DNA of 15,766 nucleotides, from the NCBI GenBank assembly GCA_030043595.1, contig JASHXJ010000569.1, positions 1-15,766 on the forward strand. Direction: 5' to 3'. This document shows positions 1 through 6,773 of the stretch, in pieces. The stretch's first letter is position 1; each line of letters starts with the position of its first letter. Position numbers and translations under genes: made by a program. The DNA is from Trebonia sp. GTDB lineage: Bacteria; Actinomycetota; Actinomycetes; Streptosporangiales; Streptosporangiaceae. A model generated the notes under the pieces. It was not told the origin of the DNA. It saw nothing but the letters and a program-made list of their open reading frames with translations, and did no database searches.

Positions 1-1
1 T

Positions 2-166
2 CTGCAGATCACCACGCCAGCCGGGTTCGAGCACTTCGCAGCCGACGCGGGCGAACCCGCGCGCCAGCGGCGGCTCCCGGACCCCGCGCCCGTCGATCCC
101 GCCGCTCTCGCCCGCGCCGCCGCGCGGCACGGCCACGAACTGCTCGGCCCGCCTCCACAGCACTAA
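2..166 (+). CDS. C-terminal end of a cupin-domain protein (partial)
   Basis: Only the last 54 codons are present, ending at TAA 164-166; the gene begins before the window. The readable tail starts LQITTPAGFEHFAADAGEPA and ends in HELLGPPPQH. The pattern of a 'TTPAGFE.F' strand, a Pro-rich stretch, a short helix and a terminal 'LGPPP' resembles what I recall of the tails of quercetinase-like single-domain cupins of actinomycetes. The metal-binding cupin motifs would lie upstream and cannot be checked, so the family call rests on the tail alone. No function can be assigned, and nothing links it to the genes downstream, which are 500 bp away. Confidence 0.5.
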   Translation: MQITTPAGFEHFAADAGEPARQRRLPDPAPVDPAALARAAARHGHELLGPPPQH

Positions 167-517
167 CCCACGACCCGAAGCTACCCAGCTCCGCTCAGCA
201 CCAGCTCCCGCCGCCGCCACTCACGGAGTGACACCACGTTCCGCGGTCCCCACGATTACGAAGTCCGGCTGGAGTACTAGGCGCTGCCCGACAACCGACA
301 AAAGACAACCAGCGCCAATCCCGGCCTCTCCACCCGACGCCCGCGGAAACGCCGCACCAGGGTGGGTGGCCGAAACGGGACCACTGTCGCAGATCAATTG
401 GCGGAAGAATGTCGTACGTCAGTCGCCGGATGACAACGGCTGCACCCGCAGTACCGGACATTCCAGAAGTCCAGCATGCCGAACGTACTCCTACCGCCAG
501 TGGTCGAATTTAGACCG

Positions 518-543
518 GAGCACGCCCTGCGATCGGCGTGCTC
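518..543. repeat. 9-bp perfect inverted repeat (hairpin or operator)
   Basis: GAGCACGCC at 518-526 is followed by an 8-base spacer and its exact reverse complement GGCGTGCTC at 535-543. The stem is GC-rich and would fold stably in RNA. There is no T-run after it, so an intrinsic terminator of the classical kind is not indicated. It lies about 130 bases before the start at 674, so it may be an operator or part of an untranslated leader. Confidence 0.5.
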
Positions 544-563
544 AATGATCTCATCGATGCAGC

Positions 564-598
564 GGTTAGCGGACCATAAATAATTTCGCTCGCTAACC
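564..598. promoter_or_regulatory. 8-bp inverted repeat around an AT-rich core; possible promoter/operator
   Basis: GGTTAGCG (564-571) and CGCTAACC (591-598) are perfect reverse complements flanking a 19-base core that is the most AT-rich spot nearby. The core contains AATAAT at 579-584, one base off the TATAAT consensus, but no good -35 hexamer sits 16-18 bp upstream. A dyad bracketing a possible -10 element is the layout of a repressor site. The distance to the start codon at 674 (about 75 bases) fits a promoter for the secreted protein gene. A large-loop RNA hairpin is the alternative. Confidence 0.35.
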
Positions 599-673
599 AT
601 GGACTCCCGCCGCGCCATTGACTACTGTGGCGACGGGCGACGGGCCATCTGCCGTGGCGGCATAGGAGGGGTC

Positions 674-2548
674 ATGTTCAGAGCATGGGGATCCGTGCGT
701 GCCGGCGCGATAGTCGCCATGACGGCGCTGGCCGCCGCTTTCCTGCTCTTCGTCGGCGCCGGGCCGGCGGCCGCCGCGTCCGACATCTCTTTTGACGATG
801 TCCCCGCCCTCGGGGTCCCCGGGCAGATCTACACGATCTTGGCCCTCTCATCGGAGGCCGACACCATTACGGCGTCCGCGAGCGGGCCCTGCGAAGTCAT
901 CGCCCAGGACGACGGGACCGGCTACGACCTCATAACCGTTGCTGTCGACCTCGGCGCCGGGCCCGAGGCCCCGGGCACCTGCGACGTGACCGCCACGGAC
1001 GCTACCGGCAGCGCATCGGCCTCGTTCACGACCGAGGGCATGGACCTTGTAGGGATCATCTCTTCCCCGCCGACCCCCTCGCTGGCCGACGGTACCTACC
1101 TGGTGAGTGCGTCTTCCATTTCCTCCAACCCGGTGACGTTCTCCATCGCCGGTTCCTCGACCGATAACTGCACCGTCGGGACGTCGATGGACGACGAGGC
1201 GACGGTCACCTTCGGCAGCACCGCCGGGACTTGCGTCATCGACGCGGCGACCGCCTCAGAGAACAACTGGGTGGGAGCGTCGGCCAGCCAGACGGTGCAG
1301 GTGCTGCTTTCTGACGCCATCACGCTGAGCCAGGCGCCCGAACCGGAGGACGTCAGCGGTAGCTACGCCGTCACCGCATCCGACCTGTCCGGGAATACGG
1401 TGTCCTTCGCCATTGACAGCTCGTCGACCAACGCCTGCACCATCACCAGCACCGGCACCGACCAGGCCCTGGTCACGTTCGGGCCGGCGCCCGGCAGCTG
1501 CATTGTCGATGCCTCCACGGCGGCTGGGAACGAGTACGCGGCCGCCACCGCCGCCGAGATGATCACGGTGGTGGCGCCGCCCACCCAGACCATCGAGTTC
1601 TCTAGCTCCCCGCCGAGCCCGGCGCTGGTGGGCGGCTCGTACTACGCCACGGCGTCGGCAACGACCTCTGACGGGCCCCCCGACACCCCGGGCGCGGTGA
1701 CCATCACGGTGGACGGCAGCAGCACCCCCGGAGCCTGCACGATCGGGACCAGTTCGGCTGGCTCTGCAACGGTGGAGCTCACCGGCGCCGGCACCTGCAC
1801 GCTCGACGCAACCGCAGCGGCGTCTTCCGGTGGCGCCCCCGCGGTCTCCACCGAGCAGTCGTTCATGATCGCCTACCCGGCACCGTCCTCGGTCGCTGTC
1901 AGCGCCGGCTCGGGCCAGTCGGCGCCGCAGGGCTCCCCGTTCACCGTTCCGCTATCCGTGATCGTCACCGGGAACGGGATCGGGATCCCGGGGGTCACGG
2001 TGACATTCTCGGTGACCTCGGGCTCCGCCTCGTTCGCAGGCTCGGCAACCGTGACGGCCACGACCAACGCCTCGGGGGTCGCAACGGCGCCGGCGCTGAC
2101 GGCGGGCCTCAAGACTGGCCGGGTGACAGTCAGCGCCAGCGTGGCCGGGGTCGCCCAGCCGGCAACGTTCAGTGAGAGCGTCACCCGGGCCTTCGCCGAT
2201 CTGTCGATCTCGGTGTCCGCGTCCCCGACAGTGGCCCCCGGCGGCACCGTCACGACGACGATCACGGTGACCAACCGGGGTCCCGACCTGGCCCCCGCGG
2301 TCGTGACGGACTTCACCGTCCTCTCGGGGTACACCGTGGTCTCGGCGGATGGCGGGACCAGGATCGGGCCGCTGCTGCAGTGGGCCGACCCCTCGCTGGC
2401 CACCGGGACCAGCGTGAGCTACACCGTCGTCGTCCAGGTCCCGGCCCACGCGAAGGGCCTGGTGATCTCCGGGGCGCTTACGTACTCCGCGGCGGTGGAC
2501 CCCAACCCGTTCAACAACGTCGGCGGTGCGGTGACCAAGGTGACGTAG
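674..2548 (+). CDS. Secreted protein with four Cys-paired Ig-like repeats, a Big-1-like domain and a DUF11 domain
   Basis: The ATG at 674 is preceded by AGGAGGGG (664-671) and gives 624 residues beginning with a classic signal peptide: basic n-region (R3, R9), hydrophobic core about 11-30, and an Ala-rich cleavage region around A35. An in-frame ATG at 599 would hide the signal peptide and has no ribosome site. After the signal come four Ser/Thr/Ala-rich beta-sandwich-like repeats (about 37-125, 130-212, 213-300, 301-401). A domain resembling bacterial Ig-like Big-1/invasin repeats follows (about 402-505; note 'GVTVTFSVTSG' and 'TNASGVA'). A DUF11-type repeat lies at about 508-624 ('VTNRGPD' through 'DPNPFNN'). 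All eight cysteines fall as one pair per repeat (73/103, 166/187, 255/276, 355/375), suggesting disulfides outside the cell. There is no LPXTG motif or C-terminal membrane anchor, so it is probably released or held non-covalently. Its ligand and function are unknown. Confidence 0.85.
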   Translation: MFRAWGSVRAGAIVAMTALAAAFLLFVGAGPAAAASDISFDDVPALGVPGQIYTILALSSEADTITASASGPCEVIAQDDGTGYDLITVAVDLGAGPEAPGTCDVTATDATGSASASFTTEGMDLVGIISSPPTPSLADGTYLVSASSISSNPVTFSIAGSSTDNCTVGTSMDDEATVTFGSTAGTCVIDAATASENNWVGASASQTVQVLLSDAITLSQAPEPEDVSGSYAVTASDLSGNTVSFAIDSSSTNACTITSTGTDQALVTFGPAPGSCIVDASTAAGNEYAAATAAEMITVVAPPTQTIEFSSSPPSPALVGGSYYATASATTSDGPPDTPGAVTITVDGSSTPGACTIGTSSAGSATVELTGAGTCTLDATAAASSGGAPAVSTEQSFMIAYPAPSSVAVSAGSGQSAPQGSPFTVPLSVIVTGNGIGIPGVTVTFSVTSGSASFAGSATVTATTNASGVATAPALTAGLKTGRVTVSASVAGVAQPATFSESVTRAFADLSISVSASPTVAPGGTVTTTITVTNRGPDLAPAVVTDFTVLSGYTVVSADGGTRIGPLLQWADPSLATGTSVSYTVVVQVPAHAKGLVISGALTYSAAVDPNPFNNVGGAVTKVT

Positions 2549-2612
2549 GCCTAGCCCTGGGGTCTGGCTTCGATACGTGGCGGGACCCTTTGCCGAGGGG
2601 CTGCTCGCAGTG

Positions 2613-2668
2613 CCGCCCTTTGGGGCGGGCCCGTCGGCCGCCGCACCCGGCCCTCGCCCGCAGGCCGG
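2613..2668. terminator. Possible terminator hairpins after the secreted protein gene
   Basis: Two GC-rich inverted repeats lie in the gap between the secreted protein gene and the oppositely oriented HD gene. The first is CCGCCC (2613-2618), loop TTTG, then GGGCGG (2623-2628). The second is CCGGCC (2647-2652), a 10-base loop, then GGCCGG (2663-2668). Neither is followed by a T-run; terminators without a U-tract are commonly proposed in high-GC actinomycetes. The position between convergent genes fits a terminator, but in DNA this GC-rich such stems also arise by chance. The rest of 2549-2840 shows nothing else I can support. Confidence 0.35.
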
Positions 2669-2840
2669 CCCCAGGTCACCCAGGATCAGGACGACCCTGC
2701 CCGAAGCCGGCCCGGTCCGCCCCCTAGCGAACGGTCCCAGCCAGCTAGCTGTTCTCGTCATCCCGAACGAACCGTGCCGTCTCCCCCACCCGCCCGCTCT
2801 CGCCAGCTCCCCGCCCCTCCGCGCCGGTGCCAGGCGGCCG

Positions 2841-3647
2841 CTAGGGAAGGGCACGCCGAGCAGCGGACGCCCCGCCCGGACCGCTCCCAGGGCCGTCGTC
2901 GTGCCAGATCGCGGCGAACCGGCCCGCGGCGTTGTCGAGCTGGGCTGCGATCATGTCCTTGACGTCGGGTTCCAGCGGGGTGTCCGGGCGGAGGATGAGC
3001 TCGCGCAGCACCGGCACCAGCGGGCTGTACTTCCCGGCCAGCGCGGAAAGCTTCGGCCCGGTGGTGTGCATGAGGCCCACCGCGTTGTCGGTGAAATCCG
3101 ACGCCTTGATGACCCGCGCCCACGGGCAGGCCTGCAGGCTGGCGGCCACGTGCTCACGGTACTGCTCGTGCTCGTCCCGGCCCGGCTCCCAGACCGGGTT
3201 GGTGACAGCGGCCACCAGTTCGGCGGTGCGCTCGCCGAACTGCCCGGCCAGCACCGCGAAGGCCGCCTGCCGGGTGCCGTCGGCCGTTATCTCGGCGGCA
3301 TGATCCTCGACGGCATCGTGCAGCAGCGCGGCGCACGTCACGTCCGGGTCAGCGACCCGGTAATAGCTCAGGATCCGGACCGTCACCCGCAGCAGATGGT
3401 TGCCGTACGGCTCGCGCTGCCGCCGGTCCCGCGCGTGCAGCCGCGACGCCAGCGCAAGCGCCTGTCCGACACGGCCGCGATCGGCGGCCGGGAACTGCGC
3501 GATCTCAATGAGCAGCCGTTCCCGCAGGCCTGCCTCGCCATGCACGGAGGTAATCGCGTGCAACGGCATCGTGGCCAGCAGCCGCCTTTCCACCTGCTCC
3601 AGTTCGGTCGCCGCATCAGGCTCCAGCCTCGCGGTCTCCTCCGCCAC
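2841..3647 (-). CDS. HD-domain protein resembling the RelA/SpoT hydrolase domain (putative small alarmone hydrolase)
   Basis: A 268-residue protein starts at GTG 3647 with GGAGG seven bases upstream (3655-3659). It carries the metal-binding pattern of SpoT/MESH1-type HD hydrolases: H84 in 'YGNHLLRV', the HDxxED motif as HDAVED at 110-115, and the later K181-A-S-D184 segment with N188, matching the 'K..D...N' helix of that family. In the family, these residues hold a Mn ion and cleave the 3'-pyrophosphate of (p)ppGpp. There is no synthetase, TGS or ACT domain, and the length is that of a hydrolase-only protein, somewhat longer than MESH1 because of an N-terminal helix of about 55 residues. The substrate could also be another nucleotide. 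The ends (about 1-20 and 250-268) look disordered. It stands alone on the minus strand, divergent from the transporter operon. Confidence 0.75.
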   Translation of the reverse strand: MAEETARLEPDAATELEQVERRLLATMPLHAITSVHGEAGLRERLLIEIAQFPAADRGRVGQALALASRLHARDRRQREPYGNHLLRVTVRILSYYRVADPDVTCAALLHDAVEDHAAEITADGTRQAAFAVLAGQFGERTAELVAAVTNPVWEPGRDEHEQYREHVAASLQACPWARVIKASDFTDNAVGLMHTTGPKLSALAGKYSPLVPVLRELILRPDTPLEPDVKDMIAAQLDNAAGRFAAIWHDDGPGSGPGGASAARRALP

Positions 3648-4021
3648 CAGATCGCCTCCGTCTTACCTTGGTCCGCCCGGGACGGCTTGTCCTTGTCCCG
3701 ATCCAACCGCGCGCATCCTCCGGACGGCAAATTACCCGGTGATACCAGGCCACCTGTTCGGCGGGGGCGGCGTGCGGCGATTTCCGCGGCATGAGTCGAG
3801 GCCGCGCATCCGGCATCAGGGGCGCTAGCCGGGCATGACAAGCGCGCGGGACGGTCGGGTGGCCGCCGGCGCCGAGTGCGCGGCCATGCCCCGCGCTGGC
3901 ATCAGCTCCAGGTCCTCAGCGTGACTCCTCGCCTGCGCTGGGTCAGCTGGGCGGTCCGCTCGCGGCTCCCGGCGCTCGGCGATCCGCCTGGCGACCCGGT
4001 CGCCCGGGCTGATGCGCAGAA
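3648..4021. other. Divergent intergenic region
   Basis: About 370 bases between the HD gene (reading left) and the transporter operon (reading right). Frames here are short, Arg/Pro-rich and overlap one another without ribosome sites, so I call no gene. The right end holds a 15-bp palindrome and abuts the operon promoter, both listed separately. On the minus strand, AT-rich TAATTT near 3732 is the only spot resembling a -10 for the HD gene, and it has no matching -35. Confidence 0.5.
3990..4004. promoter_or_regulatory. 15-bp palindrome upstream of the operon promoter; candidate regulator site
   Basis: GGCGACC (3990-3996), a central C, then GGTCGCC (3998-4004): seven-base arms with no mismatch. 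Its centre at 3997 lies about 60 bp before the predicted transcription start near 4057 and 25 bp before the -35 box, a usual position for an activator that contacts RNA polymerase. An overlapping 8-bp palindrome GCCCGGGC is at 4002-4009. The arms are GC-rich, so chance occurrence is possible. Confidence 0.35.
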
Positions 4022-4050
4022 TTGATTGCAACTATTCCGATAGATATAAT
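4022..4050 (+). promoter_or_regulatory. Sigma-70-type promoter of the transporter/monooxygenase operon
   Basis: TTGATT at 4022-4027 and a perfect TATAAT at 4045-4050 are 17 bp apart, the optimal spacing for the principal sigma factor. The stretch is conspicuously AT-rich in a very GC-rich neighbourhood. Transcription would start near 4057, giving a leader of about 40 bases before the TTG start at 4097. The spacer contains a small inverted repeat, CTAT (4032-4035) and ATAG (4040-4043), which could be a repressor contact. Confidence 0.75.
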
Positions 4051-4063
4051 AGGCTTTCTTCGT

Positions 4064-4083
4064 CAGACTAGCGCCTACGTCTG
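4064..4083 (+). promoter_or_regulatory. Short inverted repeat in the operon leader
   Basis: CAGAC (4064-4068) pairs with GTCTG (4079-4083) across 10 bases. It starts a few bases after the predicted transcription start and touches the GGAG ribosome site at 4083-4086. It could be an operator half-site pair or an RNA hairpin that partly masks translation start. The five-base arms are too short for confidence. Confidence 0.2.
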
Positions 4084-4096
4084 GAGCACACCGACC

Positions 4097-5698
4097 TTGA
4101 AGCTCTCCACGCTCCGAAGAACGAGCGGACTGGCATTCTTCGCAGCCGTCGCACTGACGCTCGCTGCCTGCTCGTCGTCATCGTCGTCGTCCCCGGCGAC
4201 GCCACCTGCTACGTCACCGTCGTCGCCCGCGGCTTCGCCGAGCGCCCCGGCCTCCGGAAGCGCCGCGGCCAGCGGCGGCGTCTACAACATCGGGCTGATC
4301 ACGCCCGAGGGCAACATCGACCCGCTGACCACCGCCAACTTCAACACGATGTTCATCGTGGGGCTCGCCTCTGCCCAGCTGATCATCGAGAGCCCGACCG
4401 GAAAGCTCGAGCCGCAGCTCGCCACCTCATGGACGCCGTCGGCCAACAAGCTCTCCTGGACCATCGCCCTGCGGCCTGGCCTGAAGTTCAGCAACGGCCA
4501 GTCGCTGACCGCCAACGACGTGGTGTCCACGTTCAACAGCATCATCAGCCCGAAGAGCCAGTCGCCCGCGCAGAGCAGCTTCGCGGGGATCGTCAAGTCG
4601 GTGGCCGCCTCGCCTGACGGCCAGTCGGTGATCTTCACACTCGACCAGCCCTACTCGGACTTCCCGTACCTGCTGACCGGTGCGAACACATGGGTCCTGC
4701 CGGCCGGCTTCAACGCCAATAACTGGATCAACGACCCGGTTGGCGCCGGCCAGTTCATCCTGCAGAAGTACACGGCGGGCGAGGGCGTCACCTACACGAA
4801 GAACCCGTACTACTGGGACGCCTCCGCGGTCAAGCTGTCGGGCATCGACGCGAAGTTCTATTCCGACGACCAGTCCGAGCTGCTCGCGTTCCAGGCCGGC
4901 CAGATCGACCAGATCACGTCGGACCCGACCGTCGTGGCCGCCCTTGGCACCAACTACCGCCAGGAGCGCGAGGGCTACGCGAAGTTCGACGGCCTCGTGT
5001 TCAACGTCACGAAGGCCCCGTTCAACAGCCAGAACGTCCGCCAGGCGGTTGCCTGGGCGCTGAACCGGCAGGCGATCGTGCAGACCGCGTACAGCGGGGA
5101 CGCGACCGTTGGCGACGACTACGCCACCTTCCCCGACTACGGGGTGCAGCCCCAGGGCGTGCCCGTCCGCGAGCAGAACGACGCCAAGGTCAAGCAGCTG
5201 CTCGACGGCCAGACCATCAGCTTCACGATCACTACCTACCAGGGTGAGCAGACGCTCGCCGAACTCGTGCAGCAGGAGCTCGACGCGACCGGCAGCTTCA
5301 ACGTCAAGCTCGACGTCATGACCGAGGCGGCGTACTACGCGGGCACCACGGTTTCCCCGTGGCTGGACGCGCCCGTGACGATCACCGACTGGGCGGACAG
5401 GCTCCCCGCGCAGCTGTACTCGCTGATGTACGCGGCGGGCAGCTCGTGGAACGCGTCGCACTACGCGGACTCGCAGCTGGGAACCCTGAACACGGAGTAC
5501 GAGGCGACCACCTCCAGCACGCAGCGGCAGTCGCTCGCCAACCAGATCGCGCAGATCGAGTGGACCGATGTCCCGGTCATCATCACCGCGTTCATGGAGA
5601 ACGACATCTACCTGAGCAACGCGGTGCAGGGGACGTTCCCCAACGGGCAGGACTTCTCCGGCGGCTTCGACTTCCGCGGGATCTCGGTAGCGAGCTGA
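4097..5698 (+). CDS. ABC transporter solute-binding lipoprotein, peptide/nickel family (SBP_bac_5)
   Basis: Extracytoplasmic receptor that should capture the substrate and deliver it to the permeases encoded next. I place the start at TTG 4097 (GGAG at 4083-4086, 10-base gap). A TTG at 4022 in the same frame lies inside the promoter and would put 25 extra residues before the signal peptide. From 4097 the protein has 533 residues. It opens with a lipoprotein signal peptide (MKLSTLRRTSG, hydrophobic core, lipobox LAAC with Cys25), then a low-complexity Ser/Pro/Ala tether to about residue 60. The family pattern follows: 'LEPQLATSWTPS', 'TIALRPGLKFSNGQSLTAND', and a late 'WNASHYADSQLGTLNTEYEA'. 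Family members bind peptides, nickel chelates, glutathione, opines or chelating acids, so sequence alone does not give the ligand. It is the first gene of the operon, 37 bases before the permease. Confidence 0.92.
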   Translation: MKLSTLRRTSGLAFFAAVALTLAACSSSSSSSPATPPATSPSSPAASPSAPASGSAAASGGVYNIGLITPEGNIDPLTTANFNTMFIVGLASAQLIIESPTGKLEPQLATSWTPSANKLSWTIALRPGLKFSNGQSLTANDVVSTFNSIISPKSQSPAQSSFAGIVKSVAASPDGQSVIFTLDQPYSDFPYLLTGANTWVLPAGFNANNWINDPVGAGQFILQKYTAGEGVTYTKNPYYWDASAVKLSGIDAKFYSDDQSELLAFQAGQIDQITSDPTVVAALGTNYRQEREGYAKFDGLVFNVTKAPFNSQNVRQAVAWALNRQAIVQTAYSGDATVGDDYATFPDYGVQPQGVPVREQNDAKVKQLLDGQTISFTITTYQGEQTLAELVQQELDATGSFNVKLDVMTEAAYYAGTTVSPWLDAPVTITDWADRLPAQLYSLMYAAGSSWNASHYADSQLGTLNTEYEATTSSTQRQSLANQIAQIEWTDVPVIITAFMENDIYLSNAVQGTFPNGQDFSGGFDFRGISVAS

Positions 5699-5735
5699 CC
5701 ACCCGCAAGCACGAAAGAGAGGGGTCATATTCGAC

Positions 5736-6773
5736 GTGAGCGCGCTGGACCATGGGCAGACGGCGGCAACAGCGCCGGAGCGCGGGTTCAGCGCGCTCTC
5801 CGAGCGGCACAGCCGGATCCTCGTGCTGCTCGGGAAGCGGCTGGTGCAGATCCCGGTGGTCTTGTTCGTCGTCTCGATCATGACGTTCTGGCTGATCCAG
5901 CTCGTACCCGGCGACCCGGGCCGGAACGCCCTCGGCCCGTACGCCACGCAGGCTCAGGTGCACGCGTGGGACGTGAGCAACGGCCTTACCGGACCGGTCG
6001 TCGCGCGCTACCTGCGCTGGCTCGGCGGCTTCTGCACCGGCAACTGGGGAACGAGCTTCGTCTACCTCGTGCCCTGCCGCAGCCTCGTGCTCGGCCATCT
6101 GGTGAACAGCATGCTGCTCGGCGTGTACGCGTTCGCGCTGATGGTGCCGCTGTCCATCGTCCTCGGCTCGGTGCAGGCGTACCGGGAGGGGCGGCGCTCC
6201 GACCGCGCGATCACGATCACGCTGATGTCGCTGTCATCGGTGCCTGAGTTCGTCGTCGGCGTGCTGCTGCTCGTCGTGTTCGCCGCCTGGCTCAAGATGG
6301 TTCCGGTCCAGGCCGCCGCCGACGCCACCGGCGACCTCGCGCAGCGCCTGCACGCGATGACCCTGCCCGCGGTGGTGCTGGCCATCGCCTACCTGGCGGT
6401 GCTCACCCGCATGGTGCGCACCGGCACGGCCGGCGCGATCACGGCGCAGTTCCACCGCACCGCCGTGCTCAAGGGGCTGCCGCAAGGCCAGATCGTGCGG
6501 CGCCACGTCGCGCGCAACGCGCTGATCCCCACGATGCAGCTGCTCGGCCTGTACCTGGGCGCGCTGCTCGGCGGTAACGCCGTCGTGGAAACGCTGTTCA
6601 ACTACCCGGGGCTCGGCGCCCTCCTCGTGGTCGCGGCCGAGCACAAGGACGTCGTGCTGCTCACCGACGCCGTCATGGTCACCGGGGTCGTCTCGCTGCT
6701 GGCGCTCCTGCTGACCGACGTCTGCCTCATCCTGATGGACCCGCGCATCCGCTTCGAGAACACGGAGAGCTGA
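5736..6773 (+). CDS. ABC transporter permease, DppB/OppB type
   Basis: Inner-membrane half of the importer channel, 345 residues, starting at GTG 5736 with AGAGAGGGG at 5716-5724. The first membrane helix and following segment ('VQIPVVLFVVSIMTFWLIQL' then VPGDPG, about 37-62) are diagnostic of DppB-like permeases. An outside loop with 'GGFCTGNWGTS' and five more hydrophobic helices follow. The cytoplasmic EAA loop that docks on the ATPase is near residues 240-265 ('LKGLPQGQIVRRHVARNALI'), followed by the usual 'NAVVETLFNYPGLG'. A cytosolic N-terminal extension of about 30 residues precedes the first helix. The stop codon overlaps the start of the next gene by one base (TGATG), so the two permeases are translationally coupled. 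Confidence 0.93.
   Translation: MSALDHGQTAATAPERGFSALSERHSRILVLLGKRLVQIPVVLFVVSIMTFWLIQLVPGDPGRNALGPYATQAQVHAWDVSNGLTGPVVARYLRWLGGFCTGNWGTSFVYLVPCRSLVLGHLVNSMLLGVYAFALMVPLSIVLGSVQAYREGRRSDRAITITLMSLSSVPEFVVGVLLLVVFAAWLKMVPVQAAADATGDLAQRLHAMTLPAVVLAIAYLAVLTRMVRTGTAGAITAQFHRTAVLKGLPQGQIVRRHVARNALIPTMQLLGLYLGALLGGNAVVETLFNYPGLGALLVVAAEHKDVVLLTDAVMVTGVVSLLALLLTDVCLILMDPRIRFENTES

Larger units (their letters stand above)
167..673. other. Non-coding stretch upstream of the secreted protein gene
   Basis: About 500 bases with no convincing gene. The open frames here are short, mostly overlap each other on both strands, and lack ribosome sites and recognisable protein character. Base composition is less GC-rich than the flanking genes, and an AT-rich island lies at 572-590. 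Right after the cupin stop there is a small hairpin (CACTC at 218-222, GAGTG at 226-230) that is too weak to call a terminator. The notable content is two strong inverted repeats near the right end, listed separately. The stretch probably holds the promoter and control region of the gene at 674. Confidence 0.6.

Noticed and set aside
599..673. Upstream ATG at 599 as the start of the secreted protein
   Set aside because: No ribosome site, directly abuts an inverted repeat, and would bury the signal peptide; ATG 674 has AGGAGGGG in front and starts a proper signal peptide.
3663..3716. A 17-codon minus-strand leader frame (stop at 3663-3665) just upstream of the HD gene
   Set aside because: GGAGG is directly adjacent to its ATG with no spacing, so it is unlikely to be translated; no attenuator-like codon runs.
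2577..3794. A 405-codon + strand open frame opposite the HD gene
   Set aside because: It is the antisense of a gene with clear HD catalytic motifs, has a low-complexity Pro/Arg/Gly composition and no ribosome site.
3825..4031. A 68-codon minus-strand frame in the divergent region
   Set aside because: Overlaps the operon promoter and the 15-bp palindrome, starts with TTG without a ribosome site, and has no recognisable protein features.
4022..4096. TTG at 4022 as the start of the solute-binding protein
   Set aside because: It coincides with the -35 box of the promoter and would add 25 residues before a textbook lipoprotein signal peptide starting at 4097.
4168..4270. TCG-rich low-complexity DNA as a possible functional repeat
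   Set aside because: It encodes the Ser/Pro/Ala tether that commonly follows the lipobox cysteine in actinomycete lipoproteins.
4427..5947. A 506-codon minus-strand open frame opposite the solute-binding protein
   Set aside because: Antisense of a well-recognised SBP gene; Val/Arg/Gly-rich shadow with no family features.
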